Source: Saprospiraceae bacterium UBA7687
GTDB taxonomy: Bacteria > Bacteroidota > Bacteroidia > Chitinophagales > Saprospiraceae
Reading direction: 5' to 3'
Length of the DNA: 64,000 bases
NCBI GenBank assembly: GCA_002482845.1
Contig: DLGT01000072.1
Location: 23,626-87,625 of the forward strand
Both the position numbers and the translations under genes were made by a program. The notes beneath the pieces are model-generated. The model did no database searches and was not told where the DNA came from. It saw only the letters and a list, made by a program, of their open reading frames with translations. Below are positions 34,587 to 43,606 of this stretch, one piece after another (positions within the stretch are counted from its first letter, which is position 1; every line of letters starts with the position of its first letter).

Positions 34587-35870
34587 TTATGATAACAAAG
34601 ATTTGCCTGGATAAAATGCTGAATCACCAAGCTCTTCTTCTATTCTCAACAACTGATTATATTTAGCTATCCTATCACTTCTTGATGCAGAACCAGTTTT
34701 GATTTGTCCTGTATTCAATGCAACTGCCAAATCCGCAATAGTGGTATCTTCTGTCTCACCTGATCTATGACTCATCACTGATGTAAAACCATTACGAGTC
34801 GCAAGATTCACTGCATCAATAGTTTCTGTAATTGAACCTATCTGATTAACCTTTATCAAAATAGAATTCGCTGCTTCTGTCTCTATTCCTTTTTGTAATC
34901 TCTTTGTATTTGTTACAAAAAGATCATCCCCAACGATTTGAATTCTATTGCCTAGTGCTTTAGTCATTTTTGACCATCCAGACCAATCATCTTCATGGAG
35001 ACCATCTTCTATTGAGAATATTGGATACTTATCTACCCAACTTGCCCAATAATCCACCATCTCATCACTACTTAACTTTTTACCACCAGACTTATGAAAA
35101 TGGTATAATTTTTCTTCTTCATTGTAGAACTCAGAAGCTGCTGCATCCATTGCTATCATAATATCAATACCCGGCTTGTAACCAGCAGATTCGATAGCTT
35201 TTAATACAATTTCGATAGCTTCTTCGTTTGACTTAATATTCGGTGCAAATCCACCTTCATCTCCTACATTGGTAGAATATCCTTTTGACTTAAGTACAGT
35301 TTTTAAATGGTGAAAAACTTCTACCCCCATTCTTAGCCCTTCAGAAAACAAGTCAGCACCCAATGGCATAATCATAAATTCCTGGAAGTCAATACTGTTA
35401 TCAGCATGTGAGCCACCATTCAAAATATTCATCATTGGTACTGGCATCACATGTGCATTCACTCCACCCACGTATCTATAAAGAGACTGACCAGACTCTT
35501 CAGCAGCAGCTTTTGCCACTGCCATAGACACTCCAAGTATTGCATTTGCTCCTAACAAAGATTTATTTTCTGTTCCATCAAGTTCTATCATGATATCGTC
35601 AATATATCTTTGCTCAAATACATCCTCTCCAATTAAAGCCTCTCTAATCTTATCATCTATATTATTGCAAGCATTTAAAACACCCCTTCCTAGAAAACGA
35701 CTTTTATCATTATCTCTAAGTTCAACAGCTTCGTACTTTCCTGTAGATGCCCCAGAAGGTACCGCTGCTCTACCCATAATTCCATTTTCTGTTAAAACTT
35801 CTACCTCAACAGTAGGATTTCCTCTAGAGTCTAGAATCTCTCTCGCTCTGATATCAACAATTACACTCAT
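34587..35870 (-). CDS. eno: Enolase
   Basis: A 427-residue glycolytic enzyme interconverting 2-phosphoglycerate and phosphoenolpyruvate. Signatures: AREILDSRGNPTVEVEV, GRAAVPSGASTGKYEA (substrate loop), NILNGGSHADNSIDFQEFM, the catalytic base lysine region ILIKVNQIGSITET and the SHRSGETEDT motif. It starts 3 bases after the carA stop and is followed by the ftsB-like gene, so it is probably transcribed from the carA promoter. Confidence 0.98.
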   Translation of the reverse strand: MSVIVDIRAREILDSRGNPTVEVEVLTENGIMGRAAVPSGASTGKYEAVELRDNDKSRFLGRGVLNACNNIDDKIREALIGEDVFEQRYIDDIMIELDGTENKSLLGANAILGVSMAVAKAAAEESGQSLYRYVGGVNAHVMPVPMMNILNGGSHADNSIDFQEFMIMPLGADLFSEGLRMGVEVFHHLKTVLKSKGYSTNVGDEGGFAPNIKSNEEAIEIVLKAIESAGYKPGIDIMIAMDAAASEFYNEEEKLYHFHKSGGKKLSSDEMVDYWASWVDKYPIFSIEDGLHEDDWSGWSKMTKALGNRIQIVGDDLFVTNTKRLQKGIETEAANSILIKVNQIGSITETIDAVNLATRNGFTSVMSHRSGETEDTTIADLAVALNTGQIKTGSASRSDRIAKYNQLLRIEEELGDSAFYPGKSLLS

Positions 35871-35873
35871 TAT

Positions 35874-36989
35874 TTAATTATTTTTTGATTGTTTTAAAAG
35901 GTTTACAAAATCATCAAACAAATATTTGGAATCATGTGGCCCAGGGTTGGCCTCAGGGTGATATTGCACTGAAAATGCAGGTTGGTTTTTCATTTTTATA
36001 CCCTCAATGGTATCATCATTAAGGTTTCTATGGGTCACTTCTATAGTGTCAACAAGCGCTAAAACTTCATCTTCACTTACGGTAAATCCATGATTTTGAC
36101 TTGTAATTTCACATCTACCTGTTTGAATATTTATTACAGGATGGTTTGCACCTCTATGACCATGATGCATTTTATAGGTAGAAATATCATTCGCTAAGGC
36201 TAGAATTTGATGACCTAAACAAATGCCAAAAACAGGTTTCTTAAGCTTCAATATTTCCTTTACTGTTGATATTGCGTACTCCATTGATGAAGGATCACCT
36301 GGACCGTTAGACAAAAAATATCCATCCGCATTAAATCCCAGCATATCCGATAATGTAGCTTTTGCTGGAAATACCTTAAGATAACTTCCACGATCAGCTA
36401 AACTTCTAAGGATGTTTCTCTTAGTTCCAAAATCAAGGACAGCTATTCTAACATCAGCATTTTCATCACCCAAAGTATAAGCTTCTGTAGTCGTCACATA
36501 ACTAGCTAACTCTAACCCTTCCATAGAAGGCACTTCATTTAATTTGGCTTTCAATACTTCTAATTCAAAGATTTCACTGGAGATGATACAGTTCATTGCA
36601 CCTTTATCTCTAATGTTTTTTACAATAGACCTTGTATCTATATCGTATATACATACCAAATTATTTTCCTCAAAGTAATGTTGAATATCTTGGTCAGCCA
36701 TAGGTCGGCTATAGTCATTTGTAAAATTTTTACAAATAAACCCAGCTATCTGTACTTTAGATGATTCCGTATCACTCGCCTTAATACCGTAATTGCCTAT
36801 GTGAACATTTGTAGTTACCAGTACTTGACCATAATAGGAAGGATCTGTAAAAATCTCTTGATAACCCGTCATACCCGTATTAAAACAAACTTCACCAAAG
36901 GTGGTACCTGTAATACCAGCAGCTCTACCTTCATAAAAACTACCGTCTTCAAAAAGAACTACCGCTCTATTAGTTTGTGAAAAATCCAT
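35874..36989 (-). CDS. carA: Carbamoyl-phosphate synthase, small (glutaminase) subunit
   Basis: A 371-residue subunit that hydrolyses glutamine to supply ammonia to CarB for pyrimidine and arginine synthesis. It opens with LFEDGSFYEGRAAG and GEVCFNTGMTGYQEIFTDPSY, and the class I glutaminase triad is in FGICLGHQ (Cys) and QYHPEANPGP (His, Glu). The frame extends 18 codons upstream, but the ATG at 36989-36987 fits the family, and the -7 box at 37019-37026 leaves no room for the longer start. carB is not adjacent. It leads carA-eno-ftsB/divIC-sucD and lies downstream of the ribosomal superoperon terminator. Confidence 0.95.
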   Translation of the reverse strand: MDFSQTNRAVVLFEDGSFYEGRAAGITGTTFGEVCFNTGMTGYQEIFTDPSYYGQVLVTTNVHIGNYGIKASDTESSKVQIAGFICKNFTNDYSRPMADQDIQHYFEENNLVCIYDIDTRSIVKNIRDKGAMNCIISSEIFELEVLKAKLNEVPSMEGLELASYVTTTEAYTLGDENADVRIAVLDFGTKRNILRSLADRGSYLKVFPAKATLSDMLGFNADGYFLSNGPGDPSSMEYAISTVKEILKLKKPVFGICLGHQILALANDISTYKMHHGHRGANHPVINIQTGRCEITSQNHGFTVSEDEVLALVDTIEVTHRNLNDDTIEGIKMKNQPAFSVQYHPEANPGPHDSKYLFDDFVNLLKQSKNN

Positions 36990-37018
36990 GATATTAATTT
37001 TGTCAAAATAACTTCGTG

Positions 37019-37026
37019 CAAATATA
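37019..37026 (-). promoter_or_regulatory. -7 promoter box of carA-eno-ftsB-sucD
   Basis: The minus strand reads TATATTTG, an exact TAnnTTTG match 30 bases before the carA ATG. It separates this unit from the ribosomal superoperon upstream. Confidence 0.6.
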
Positions 37027-37160
37027 AGATATATAATAAACAAATTATATTCAATACTAATATTTCTATGAATACTAACCTATTTGGCAGAGAAACTTTA
37101 GAATCTAAACACTTAAGATATATCTACTTTAAATAACTATGAATGTTAAATAAATATAAT

Positions 37161-37197
37161 AAAAAAGGGATACTCTCACACTGGAAAGTACCCCTTT
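37161..37197 (-). terminator. Rho-independent terminator of the ribosomal superoperon
   Basis: On the minus strand AAAGGGGTACTT pairs imperfectly with AGTATCCCTTT, followed by a run of T. It lies 23 bases after the rplQ stop. Confidence 0.85.
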
Positions 37198-37219
37198 GTA
37201 TTACATAAGATAAATTAGA

Positions 37220-37732
37220 TTATTCTTCTTCATTACCTGCTACTTCATCTATTACAGTAGGTGCAACTACTGCTGCTGCTGCCACAGCTGCAACGCTACT
37301 ATCTCCCCCAGACTTTCTTCTACTTCTTCTTGTATTAGAAGCTTTTGCATTACCTACTTTAGCTACAAATACATCATTGAAGTCAACTAACTCAATCATT
37401 GCAATTTCCGCTGCATCTCCTTTTCTAAAACCAGTTTTGATAATTCTGCAATATCCACCCGGTCTATCTGCGATCTTAGGTGCAACTACATCAAACAATT
37501 CATTGATAACTGCTTTGTTTTGAAGATCTGCAAATACCATCCTTCTCGAATGTGTAGTATTGTCTTTTGATCTTGTTAAAATTGGTTCAACAAAAACTCT
37601 CAAAGCTTTTGCTTTAGCTAAAGTTGTATTAATTCTTTTATGAAGAATCAAAGAATTAGCCATGTTCAATAATAATGCATCTCTGTGGCCTTTCTTCCTT
37701 CCAAGATGATTAAACTTCTTACCGTGTCTCAT
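37220..37732 (-). CDS. rplQ: Ribosomal protein bL17
   Basis: A 170-residue large-subunit protein. The conserved core is the first 115 residues (MRHGKKFNHLGRKKGHRDALLLNMA and GGYCRIIKTGFRKGDAAEIAMIELV). The last 50 residues are an extension, first basic (TRRSRRKSGGD), then Ala/Val-rich and ending acidic (EVAGNEEE). The E. coli protein has 127 residues; tails of this kind are known in Bacteroidota. It is the last gene of the superoperon and is followed by a terminator. Confidence 0.97.
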   Translation of the reverse strand: MRHGKKFNHLGRKKGHRDALLLNMANSLILHKRINTTLAKAKALRVFVEPILTRSKDNTTHSRRMVFADLQNKAVINELFDVVAPKIADRPGGYCRIIKTGFRKGDAAEIAMIELVDFNDVFVAKVGNAKASNTRRSRRKSGGDSSVAAVAAAAVVAPTVIDEVAGNEEE

Positions 37733-37852
37733 AAACTTTAATTGTGTACCACTATTGCTTACATCTATATTCGACCTTAGATATTACAAAGCAACGTTTT
37801 ATACTGTTAATAATATAAATATTCATCCAGCTTTTATACTGGGTCGATACGA

Positions 37853-38851
37853 TTACTCTTCGTCAAGTTTATATTTAGATAGATCCATACCAAAGGTTAA
37901 ACCTTTCTGCTGTAACAACTCTTCTATCTCAACTAATGATTTTTTACCGAAATTTCTGAACTTCAACAATTCATGCATATCAAATCTAACCATCTCTCCA
38001 AGACTGTTAATTTTGGCCGCCTTAAGACAATTGTAAGCCCTTACTGAAAGGTCTAAATCCTCCAGTGAAGTCTTCAACAACTTTCTCATATGAAGAATAT
38101 GCTCATCAACAATACTATCTTCTCTTGAAGATGAATCATTAAATGTGATATTTTCATCAGTGATAAGCATCAAATGTTGGATCATTATCCTAGAAGCCTC
38201 TTTTATCGCCTCCTCTGGATGAATAGTTCCATCAGTTTTAAGTTCGATGGTTAGTTTCTCGTAATCTGTACGTTGACCAACCCTTGTACTCTCAACTTTA
38301 TAAGCTACTTTCTTAATTGGCGTATATATAGCATCTACAGGTATTACACCTATAGAAGCATCTTTTGGCAAATTCTCATCTGCTGGTACATAACCCCTTC
38401 CTTTTGTAACCGTAAATTCGATTTCTAAAGTTACATTAGGCTCTAATGTACATATATAAAGATCAGGATTCATGATCTTAAATGTATTAGTACTTGCTTC
38501 AATATCACCTGCAACAAATTGATCCTTACCTGAAATCGTTACATACAATTTCTCTTCTTCAGATCCTTCCGTTATTACCATTGGCTTTAATCGAATCTGC
38601 TTGATATTCAATATAATATCGACAACATCTTCAACAACCCCTTTTATAGTGGAAAACTCATGATCAACTCCGGCTATTCTTATAGCAGAAATTGCATAAC
38701 CTTCCAAAGATGATAAAAGAACCCTTCTTAATGAATTTCCTATAGTCTGACCGAACCCTTGTTCTAATGGCTTAAATTCAAAAGTACCATCAAAATCATC
38801 TGATTTCTGTAGAAGTATTTTCTCTGGTTTTTGAAAATTTAGAATACTCAT
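37853..38851 (-). CDS. rpoA: RNA polymerase alpha subunit
   Basis: A 332-residue subunit. The N-terminal assembly domain has FEFKPLEQGFGQTIGNSLRRVLLSSLEGYA, and the C-terminal DNA- and activator-binding domain has LDLSVRAYNCLKAAKINSLGEMV and FGKKSLVEIEELL. The frame reaches 20 codons further upstream, but the ATG at 38851-38849 (MSILNFQKPE) is the family start. A strong hairpin lies in the 62-base gap after rpsD, so rpoA expression may be tuned separately from the ribosomal genes. rplQ follows after 120 bases, a longer gap than others in this block. Confidence 0.97.
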   Translation of the reverse strand: MSILNFQKPEKILLQKSDDFDGTFEFKPLEQGFGQTIGNSLRRVLLSSLEGYAISAIRIAGVDHEFSTIKGVVEDVVDIILNIKQIRLKPMVITEGSEEEKLYVTISGKDQFVAGDIEASTNTFKIMNPDLYICTLEPNVTLEIEFTVTKGRGYVPADENLPKDASIGVIPVDAIYTPIKKVAYKVESTRVGQRTDYEKLTIELKTDGTIHPEEAIKEASRIMIQHLMLITDENITFNDSSSREDSIVDEHILHMRKLLKTSLEDLDLSVRAYNCLKAAKINSLGEMVRFDMHELLKFRNFGKKSLVEIEELLQQKGLTFGMDLSKYKLDEE

Positions 38852-38886
38852 TATGATAATTTTTCTAATTTTAATTAAAAAGGATA

Positions 38887-38907
38887 GGCTATCCACAAAG
38901 GATAGCC
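38887..38907 (-). promoter_or_regulatory. Hairpin in the rpsD-rpoA gap (possible attenuator)
   Basis: A perfect 8-bp stem, GGCTATCC and GGATAGCC, around a 5-base loop. On the minus strand it is followed after TATCC by TTTTTAATT, so it resembles a weak or partial terminator 7 bases after the rpsD stop. It could lower read-through into rpoA or protect an mRNA 3' end. Confidence 0.55.
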
Positions 38908-38913
38908 ACAATA

Positions 38914-39528
38914 TTATTTAGAATACAATTCAACTATAAGCTGCTCATTGATATTTTCAGGTATTTTTTCCCTTTCAGGATGTGCAAGATACCTACCTTC
39001 CATTTTATCACCGTTCCACTCTATCCAACCAAAAGTCTTTGAACCATCTCTTTTTGCAGTAACATTACTTTTAATAACATCGACTTCTTTAGATTTACCA
39101 CGAACAGAAATAACTGTGCCTGGCTTTAACAACATGGAAGGAATATTTGTCAAAATACCATCAACAAGAATGTGTTTGTGTGTAACTAACTGACGAGCTG
39201 CTCTTCTTGTCTTAGCAATACCCATTCTGAATACTACATTATCTAATCTAGACTCCAACAATTGAAGCAATATCTCACCTGTAACACCAGATTTAGCTGC
39301 TGCCTTTTCAAACAAGGTTCTAAACTGTCTTTCTAAAACACCGTACGTATACTTAGCCTTTTGCTTTTCAGTTAACTGAATAGCATAATCTGAACGTTGT
39401 TTACGCTTCTTGCTAGCTCCATGTTGTCCTGGAGGAAACTTGCGTTTTTCATAAGCTTTATCGTAACCGAAAATTGGTTCACCAAATGCTCTTGCCTTTT
39501 TAGTAGTAGGCCCTGTATATCTTGCCAT
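38914..39528 (-). CDS. rpsD: Ribosomal protein uS4
   Basis: A 204-residue primary 16S-binding protein. It has RAFGEPIFGYDKAYEKRKFPPGQHG near the N-terminus (no zinc cysteines), the S4 RNA-binding domain in LESRLDNVVFRMGIAKTRRAARQLVTHKHILVDG, and the usual C-terminal REKIPENINEQLIVELYSK region. In other bacteria S4 represses the alpha operon; the hairpin just after this gene is a candidate site for control of rpoA, but no binding evidence can be read here. Confidence 0.98.
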   Translation of the reverse strand: MARYTGPTTKKARAFGEPIFGYDKAYEKRKFPPGQHGASKKRKQRSDYAIQLTEKQKAKYTYGVLERQFRTLFEKAAAKSGVTGEILLQLLESRLDNVVFRMGIAKTRRAARQLVTHKHILVDGILTNIPSMLLKPGTVISVRGKSKEVDVIKSNVTAKRDGSKTFGWIEWNGDKMEGRYLAHPEREKIPENINEQLIVELYSK

Positions 39529-39552
39529 TATGAATGGTTTTTTATAAACTTA

Positions 39553-39942
39553 TTAAACTCTTCTTTTCTTTGGAGGACGACAACCATTGTGAGGTACAGG
39601 TGTCATATCCTTTATCTTAAGTACCTTGATACCAGAAGTATCAATCGCACGAATCGCAGACTCTCTTCCCGCACCAGGTCCTTTTACAAATACCTCTACA
39701 CTTCTTAACCCAGCTTCATAAGCTGTAGATGAAGCACTATTTGCTGCCATTTGAGCTGCATAAGGGGTATTCTTTTTAGAGCCTCTAAAGCCTGCTTTTC
39801 CAGCAGATCCCCAAGAAATCACTTGACCCGATCTGTTACAAAGTGAAATGATTATATTATTGAAAGACGCATGTATAAATGCTAAACCTTCAGATTCAAC
39901 TTTTACGACACGTTTTTTGCTTACTTTTTTACCTTTGGCCAT
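39553..39942 (-). CDS. rpsK: Ribosomal protein uS11
   Basis: A 129-residue small-subunit platform protein. Typical segments: GLAFIHASFNNIIISLCN, VISWGSAGKAGFRGSKKNTPYAAQ, VFVKGPGAGRESAIRAI and the C-terminal TPVPHNGCRPPKKRRV. It lies between rpsM and rpsD with short gaps, in the standard alpha-operon order. Confidence 0.98.
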   Translation of the reverse strand: MAKGKKVSKKRVVKVESEGLAFIHASFNNIIISLCNRSGQVISWGSAGKAGFRGSKKNTPYAAQMAANSASSTAYEAGLRSVEVFVKGPGAGRESAIRAIDTSGIKVLKIKDMTPVPHNGCRPPKKRRV

Positions 39943-39960
39943 AATATTATAAATTAACTA

Positions 39961-40338
39961 TTATTTGGTTGCTTTCTTTTTATTAGCGACTGTTTTCTTT
40001 TTACCTTTACGAGTCCTCGCATTTGTCTTAGTGCTTTGCCCTCTTACAGGTAAACCCTTTCTATGTCTAAGACCACGATAACAAGCGATATCCATTAACC
40101 TTTTTATGCTTAATTGGACCTCACTTCTTAATTCTCCTTCGACTCTATATTCATCCTGAATATATTTAGAGATAAACTTTATGTTTTCGTCAGTCCAGTC
40201 TTGTACTTTTGTATGCTCAGATACTCCAGCAGCTTCTAATATCTTAGATGCTAAGGTACTTCCTATGCCATAAATATAAGTCAAACCTATGACTCCTCTT
40301 TTATTTCTTGGTAAATCTACACCAGCAATACGTGCCAT
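39961..40338 (-). CDS. rpsM: Ribosomal protein uS13
   Basis: A 125-residue protein of the small-subunit head. It starts ARIAGVDLPRNKRGVIGLTYIYGIG and ends with the basic tail RGLRHRKGLPVRGQSTKTNARTRKG, which contacts tRNA. It directly follows rpmJ, 12 bases after it. Confidence 0.98.
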   Translation of the reverse strand: MARIAGVDLPRNKRGVIGLTYIYGIGSTLASKILEAAGVSEHTKVQDWTDENIKFISKYIQDEYRVEGELRSEVQLSIKRLMDIACYRGLRHRKGLPVRGQSTKTNARTRKGKKKTVANKKKATK

Positions 40339-40350
40339 AATTCTTAATTA

Positions 40351-40467
40351 TTATCCTTGTCTTTGTTTATACTTAGGGTTCTTCTTATTTATAATATAAA
40401 GCTTCCCTTTTCTTCTAACGATCTTGCAATCTGCAGAACGTTTCTTTATTGATGCTTGTACTTTCAT
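40351..40467 (-). CDS. rpmJ: Ribosomal protein bL36, zinc-free form
   Basis: A 38-residue gene read directly from the sequence (ATG at 40467-40465, TAA at 40353-40351). It begins MKVQASIKKRSADCKIVRRK and ends KYKQRQG. The zinc-binding set of three Cys and one His in the classical form is reduced to a single Cys (ADCKIV), so this is a zinc-independent C-minus type. It lies between infA and rpsM as usual. Confidence 0.95.
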   Translation of the reverse strand: MKVQASIKKRSADCKIVRRKGKLYIINKKNPKYKQRQG

Positions 40468-40486
40468 TATATAAAGTATTTAACTA

Positions 40487-40705
40487 TTATTTGTAACGAT
40501 AATTAATACGACCTCTTGATAAATCATATGGCGACATTTCAACCGCTACTTTATCTCCAGGTAATATTCTAATGTAATGCATTCGCATTTTGCCAGATAT
40601 GGTAGCAGTTATAAGATGACCACTTTCCAAACGAACTCTAAACATCGCATTGGATAAGGCTTCTTCTATGATACCATCTAACTTTATAAGGTCTTGTTTT
40701 GCCAT
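40487..40705 (-). CDS. infA: Translation initiation factor IF-1
   Basis: A 72-residue S1/OB-fold protein occupying the ribosomal A site during initiation. Recognised by IKLDGIIEEALSNAMFRVRLESGH, the ISGKMRMHYIRILPGDKVAVE segment and the terminal YDLSRGRINYRYK. It lies between map and rpmJ. The 23-base gap after map holds GATATTTG on the minus strand, one base off the -7 consensus. Confidence 0.97.
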   Translation of the reverse strand: MAKQDLIKLDGIIEEALSNAMFRVRLESGHLITATISGKMRMHYIRILPGDKVAVEMSPYDLSRGRINYRYK

Positions 40706-40728
40706 TTTTTATTTTGGAGCGCAAATAT

Positions 40729-41538
40729 CTAACTTTTTATTGAAATATCTATTATTTCTGAGTTATTTTTAACTGCAACGTCTATAATACTATGATTTGA
40801 TAGAATATCAGGGCCACTTTTCCTTATTGCAACGCTATGTTCAAAATGCGCAGATGGCTTTCCATCTCTTGTCACAATGGTCCATCCGTCATTTTTCTGT
40901 TTCACGCCTCGATTACCCATATTTACCATTGGTTCTATCGCAATAACCATTCCATCTTTCAACATGGGCCCCTTTCCTTTCAGACCAAAATTAGGAACTT
41001 CAGGATCTTCATGAAGATTTCTACCAACTCCATGCCCTACTAACTCCCTAACAATTCCATAACCATTAACTCTTTCACAAAAGTGCTGAATGGCATGGCT
41101 TATATCACCTATTCTATTTCCCACTACAGCCATTGATATACCGCGTTCTAATGATTCTCGAGTTACTCTCAAAAGTTTCTCTACTTTTTCACCAGCGTTC
41201 TTAAACGCAAATGTAAAAGCTGCATCACCATAAAACCCATTGAGGATAACACCACAATCTATGGAAACTACATCAACATCTGTATACACAGTAGTATTTG
41301 GTATTCCATGAACAACCGCATCATTTACTGACATACATAACGAAGCAGGAAAACCACGATATCCTTTAAAACCAGGAACACCACCGTGGGATCTTATAAA
41401 ATCTTCGGCTTCCTTATCAACACTTTTACTTGAGATCCCTACTTTTAGTAATCCCGCAACATGTGCAAGAGTTTTACTAACCAGTAAATTGCTCTCACGC
41501 ATTAATTCTATCTCCTCATCAGTCTTGTAATAGATCAT
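40729..41538 (-). CDS. map: Methionine aminopeptidase, type I
   Basis: A 269-residue metalloprotease removing the N-terminal Met from new proteins. The five metal ligands are placed in VVSIDCGVILNGFYGDAAFTF (two Asp), LVGHGVGRNLHEDP (His), AIEPMVNMG (Glu) and FEHSVAI (Glu); the substrate His is in VNDAVVHGIP. The last 25 residues go slightly beyond the usual end. It starts 5 bases after secY, as in many bacteria. Confidence 0.96.
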   Translation of the reverse strand: MIYYKTDEEIELMRESNLLVSKTLAHVAGLLKVGISSKSVDKEAEDFIRSHGGVPGFKGYRGFPASLCMSVNDAVVHGIPNTTVYTDVDVVSIDCGVILNGFYGDAAFTFAFKNAGEKVEKLLRVTRESLERGISMAVVGNRIGDISHAIQHFCERVNGYGIVRELVGHGVGRNLHEDPEVPNFGLKGKGPMLKDGMVIAIEPMVNMGNRGVKQKNDGWTIVTRDGKPSAHFEHSVAIRKSGPDILSNHSIIDVAVKNNSEIIDISIKS

Positions 41539-41543
41539 AACTA

Positions 41544-42914
41544 TTACATTCCTGCACCTATAGTAATACCTTGATTTCCTCTTCCTTGGATTCTGCCAGA
41601 TTTTACTAAACCATCATATTTTCTCATCAACAGATAACTTTCAATTTGTTGTAAAGTATCTAGTACAACACCAACCAAAATCAATAAAGATGTACCACCG
41701 AAAAATATAGCAAATGAATCAGTTACACCAGCTACTGCTACTAAAGCAGGCAATATAGCAATTGCACCGATAAATAATGCTCCAGGAAGTGTTATTCTAG
41801 TGGTTAATGTATCAATATAATTTTGTGTATCCTCACCTGGCTTTATACCTGGAATAAATGAATTTTGTCTCTTTAAATACTCGGCGTATTGCTGTGGATT
41901 CACAATTAACGCTGTATATACATAGGTAAATAAAACTATCAGAACAAAAAACAATAAATTATATGGGAATGACTTCCAATCATTTAAACTCAATAATAAA
42001 TCACTTTGTGTACCACCATCACCAGCTGCCCATTGAGCCGCTGTTAAAGGCAAAAACATGATTGCCTGAGCAAAGATGATTGGCATTACGCCAGCAGCAC
42101 TTAACTTAAGATTAATAAAATCGTTTCCTGCCCCACCAGCAATATCACCAGAAGCTCTTCCTACCATTCTTTTTGCAGCCTGGATAGGAATTTTTCTAAC
42201 CCCTTGAACTATCAATATAGTAGCGATTACAACAAACAAGAAGAAAACTAACTCAAGTATTAAAGGAATTAAGCCATTTGTTCCTGCCCTACTTTGCACT
42301 TCTGCTATGAATGAAGCTGGAAGTTTTGCAATAATACCAACCATAATCAATAAAGAAATACCGTTACCAATACCCTTATCTGTTATCTTCTCTCCTAACC
42401 ACATTGCAAATATTGTACCCGTAGCTAAGATAATCATATTACTAAACCAAAAAACAGTATCACTAATATTTGGATCTATAGCGCCTTCTGTACTTCTTAA
42501 AAAGGCTAAATAACCACCTCCTTGTACTAAAGTAATCAACAAAGTCAAGAATCTAGTAATTTGTGTGATCTTTTTACGGCCAGATTCACCTTCCTTTTGC
42601 TGTAACCTTTGGAAATAAGGAACTGCAAATCCCAACAATTGAACAATAATTGATGCAGTAATATAAGGCATTATACCCAAAGCAAAAATGGAACCTTGAT
42701 TAAAGGCACCACCTGTGAACGTGTTTATCAAAGACAAAAGGTCAGATGCAGGTCTATTGCTATTCCCAGCATCCAAAGCTAATGCATTTACACCAGGCAA
42801 CACAATAAATGATCCTAATCTATAAACAGCAAGTATCAACACCGTGAAAAGAATTCTATCTCTCAACTCCTTGATACTCCATATATTTTTTAAAGTTTCA
42901 ATAAACTTGTTCAT
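41544..42914 (-). CDS. secY: Protein translocase channel subunit SecY
   Basis: A 456-residue inner-membrane protein with ten expected transmembrane helices. It opens with KELRDRILFTVLILAVYRLGSFIVLPG and has the plug region near TFTGGAFNQGSIFALGIMPYITASIIVQLL, the cytosolic loop EKITDKGIGNGISLLIMVGI and the ribosome-binding loops KRMVGRASGD and EYLKRQNSFIPGIKPGEDT. It forms the general secretion pore with SecE and SecG, which are not in this window. Gene order rplO-secY-map is standard. Confidence 0.97.
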   Translation of the reverse strand: MNKFIETLKNIWSIKELRDRILFTVLILAVYRLGSFIVLPGVNALALDAGNSNRPASDLLSLINTFTGGAFNQGSIFALGIMPYITASIIVQLLGFAVPYFQRLQQKEGESGRKKITQITRFLTLLITLVQGGGYLAFLRSTEGAIDPNISDTVFWFSNMIILATGTIFAMWLGEKITDKGIGNGISLLIMVGIIAKLPASFIAEVQSRAGTNGLIPLILELVFFLFVVIATILIVQGVRKIPIQAAKRMVGRASGDIAGGAGNDFINLKLSAAGVMPIIFAQAIMFLPLTAAQWAAGDGGTQSDLLLSLNDWKSFPYNLLFFVLIVLFTYVYTALIVNPQQYAEYLKRQNSFIPGIKPGEDTQNYIDTLTTRITLPGALFIGAIAILPALVAVAGVTDSFAIFFGGTSLLILVGVVLDTLQQIESYLLMRKYDGLVKSGRIQGRGNQGITIGAGM

Positions 42915-42926
42915 TTTCTAAAAATA

Positions 42927-43373
42927 TTAAGCATTAATAGTACCGCCTGCTGCCTCAATCTTGGACTTAGCAGTAGCAGAAAAAGCGTCTACATTAACAT
43001 TAAGTTTTACAGATATCTCCCCATTACCAAGGATTTTAACTTTATCACCCCTATTAATGATACCTTCATTATATAATGACAATTTAGTTATTTCTGTCAA
43101 ACCAAAATTGTCAAATATTTCTTGAAGCCTAGAAACATTAATACCAACATAAGTAATGTTATTAATATTCTTAAAACCTCTTTTAGGAAGACGCATTTGT
43201 AAAGGCATTTGTCCACCTTCAAAAGCTCTTTTGCTAGCATAACCTGATCTAGCTTTTGCTCCTTTATGACCTTTCCCAGCTGTACCACCTGATCCAGAAC
43301 CTTCACCTCTTCCGATTCTACCCTTTTCTGATTTAACTGAACCCGCCGCAGGGGTCAAATTATGCAATTTCAT
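42927..43373 (-). CDS. rplO: Ribosomal protein uL15
   Basis: A 148-residue large-subunit protein. It starts MKLHNLTPAAGSVKSEKGRIGRGEGSG with the glycine-rich GGTAGKGHKGAKARSG loop and has the FEGGQMPLQMRLPKRGFKN motif. secY follows after 12 bases. Confidence 0.97.
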   Translation of the reverse strand: MKLHNLTPAAGSVKSEKGRIGRGEGSGSGGTAGKGHKGAKARSGYASKRAFEGGQMPLQMRLPKRGFKNINNITYVGINVSRLQEIFDNFGLTEITKLSLYNEGIINRGDKVKILGNGEISVKLNVNVDAFSATAKSKIEAAGGTINA

Positions 43374-43411
43374 TTGTAAATATTTACGTATTACTTAATA
43401 AGTTGATATAT

Positions 43412-43591
43412 TTAAATATCTTCAACTACTATTAGATGCTGAACCTTAGCTACCATCCCCATTATTTGTGGAGTAACTTCTTTAACAACAGATCCATTAA
43501 GTTTTTTGATACCTAAAGCAACCATAGTTGCTTTTTGTCTCTTACTCCTATCTATTGTACTTTTGATTTGTGTTATTTTAATATTTGCCAT
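43412..43591 (-). CDS. rpmD: Ribosomal protein uL30
   Basis: A 59-residue gene read directly (ATG at 43591-43589, TAA at 43414-43412). MANIKITQIKSTIDRSKRQ, then TMVALGIKKLNGSVV and terminal VQHLIVVEDI match uL30. It sits between rpsE and rplO, its normal place. The gap to rplO is 38 bases. Confidence 0.96.
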   Translation of the reverse strand: MANIKITQIKSTIDRSKRQKATMVALGIKKLNGSVVKEVTPQIMGMVAKVQHLIVVEDI

Positions 43592-43606
43592 TGCTGCTTA
43601 TATTTA

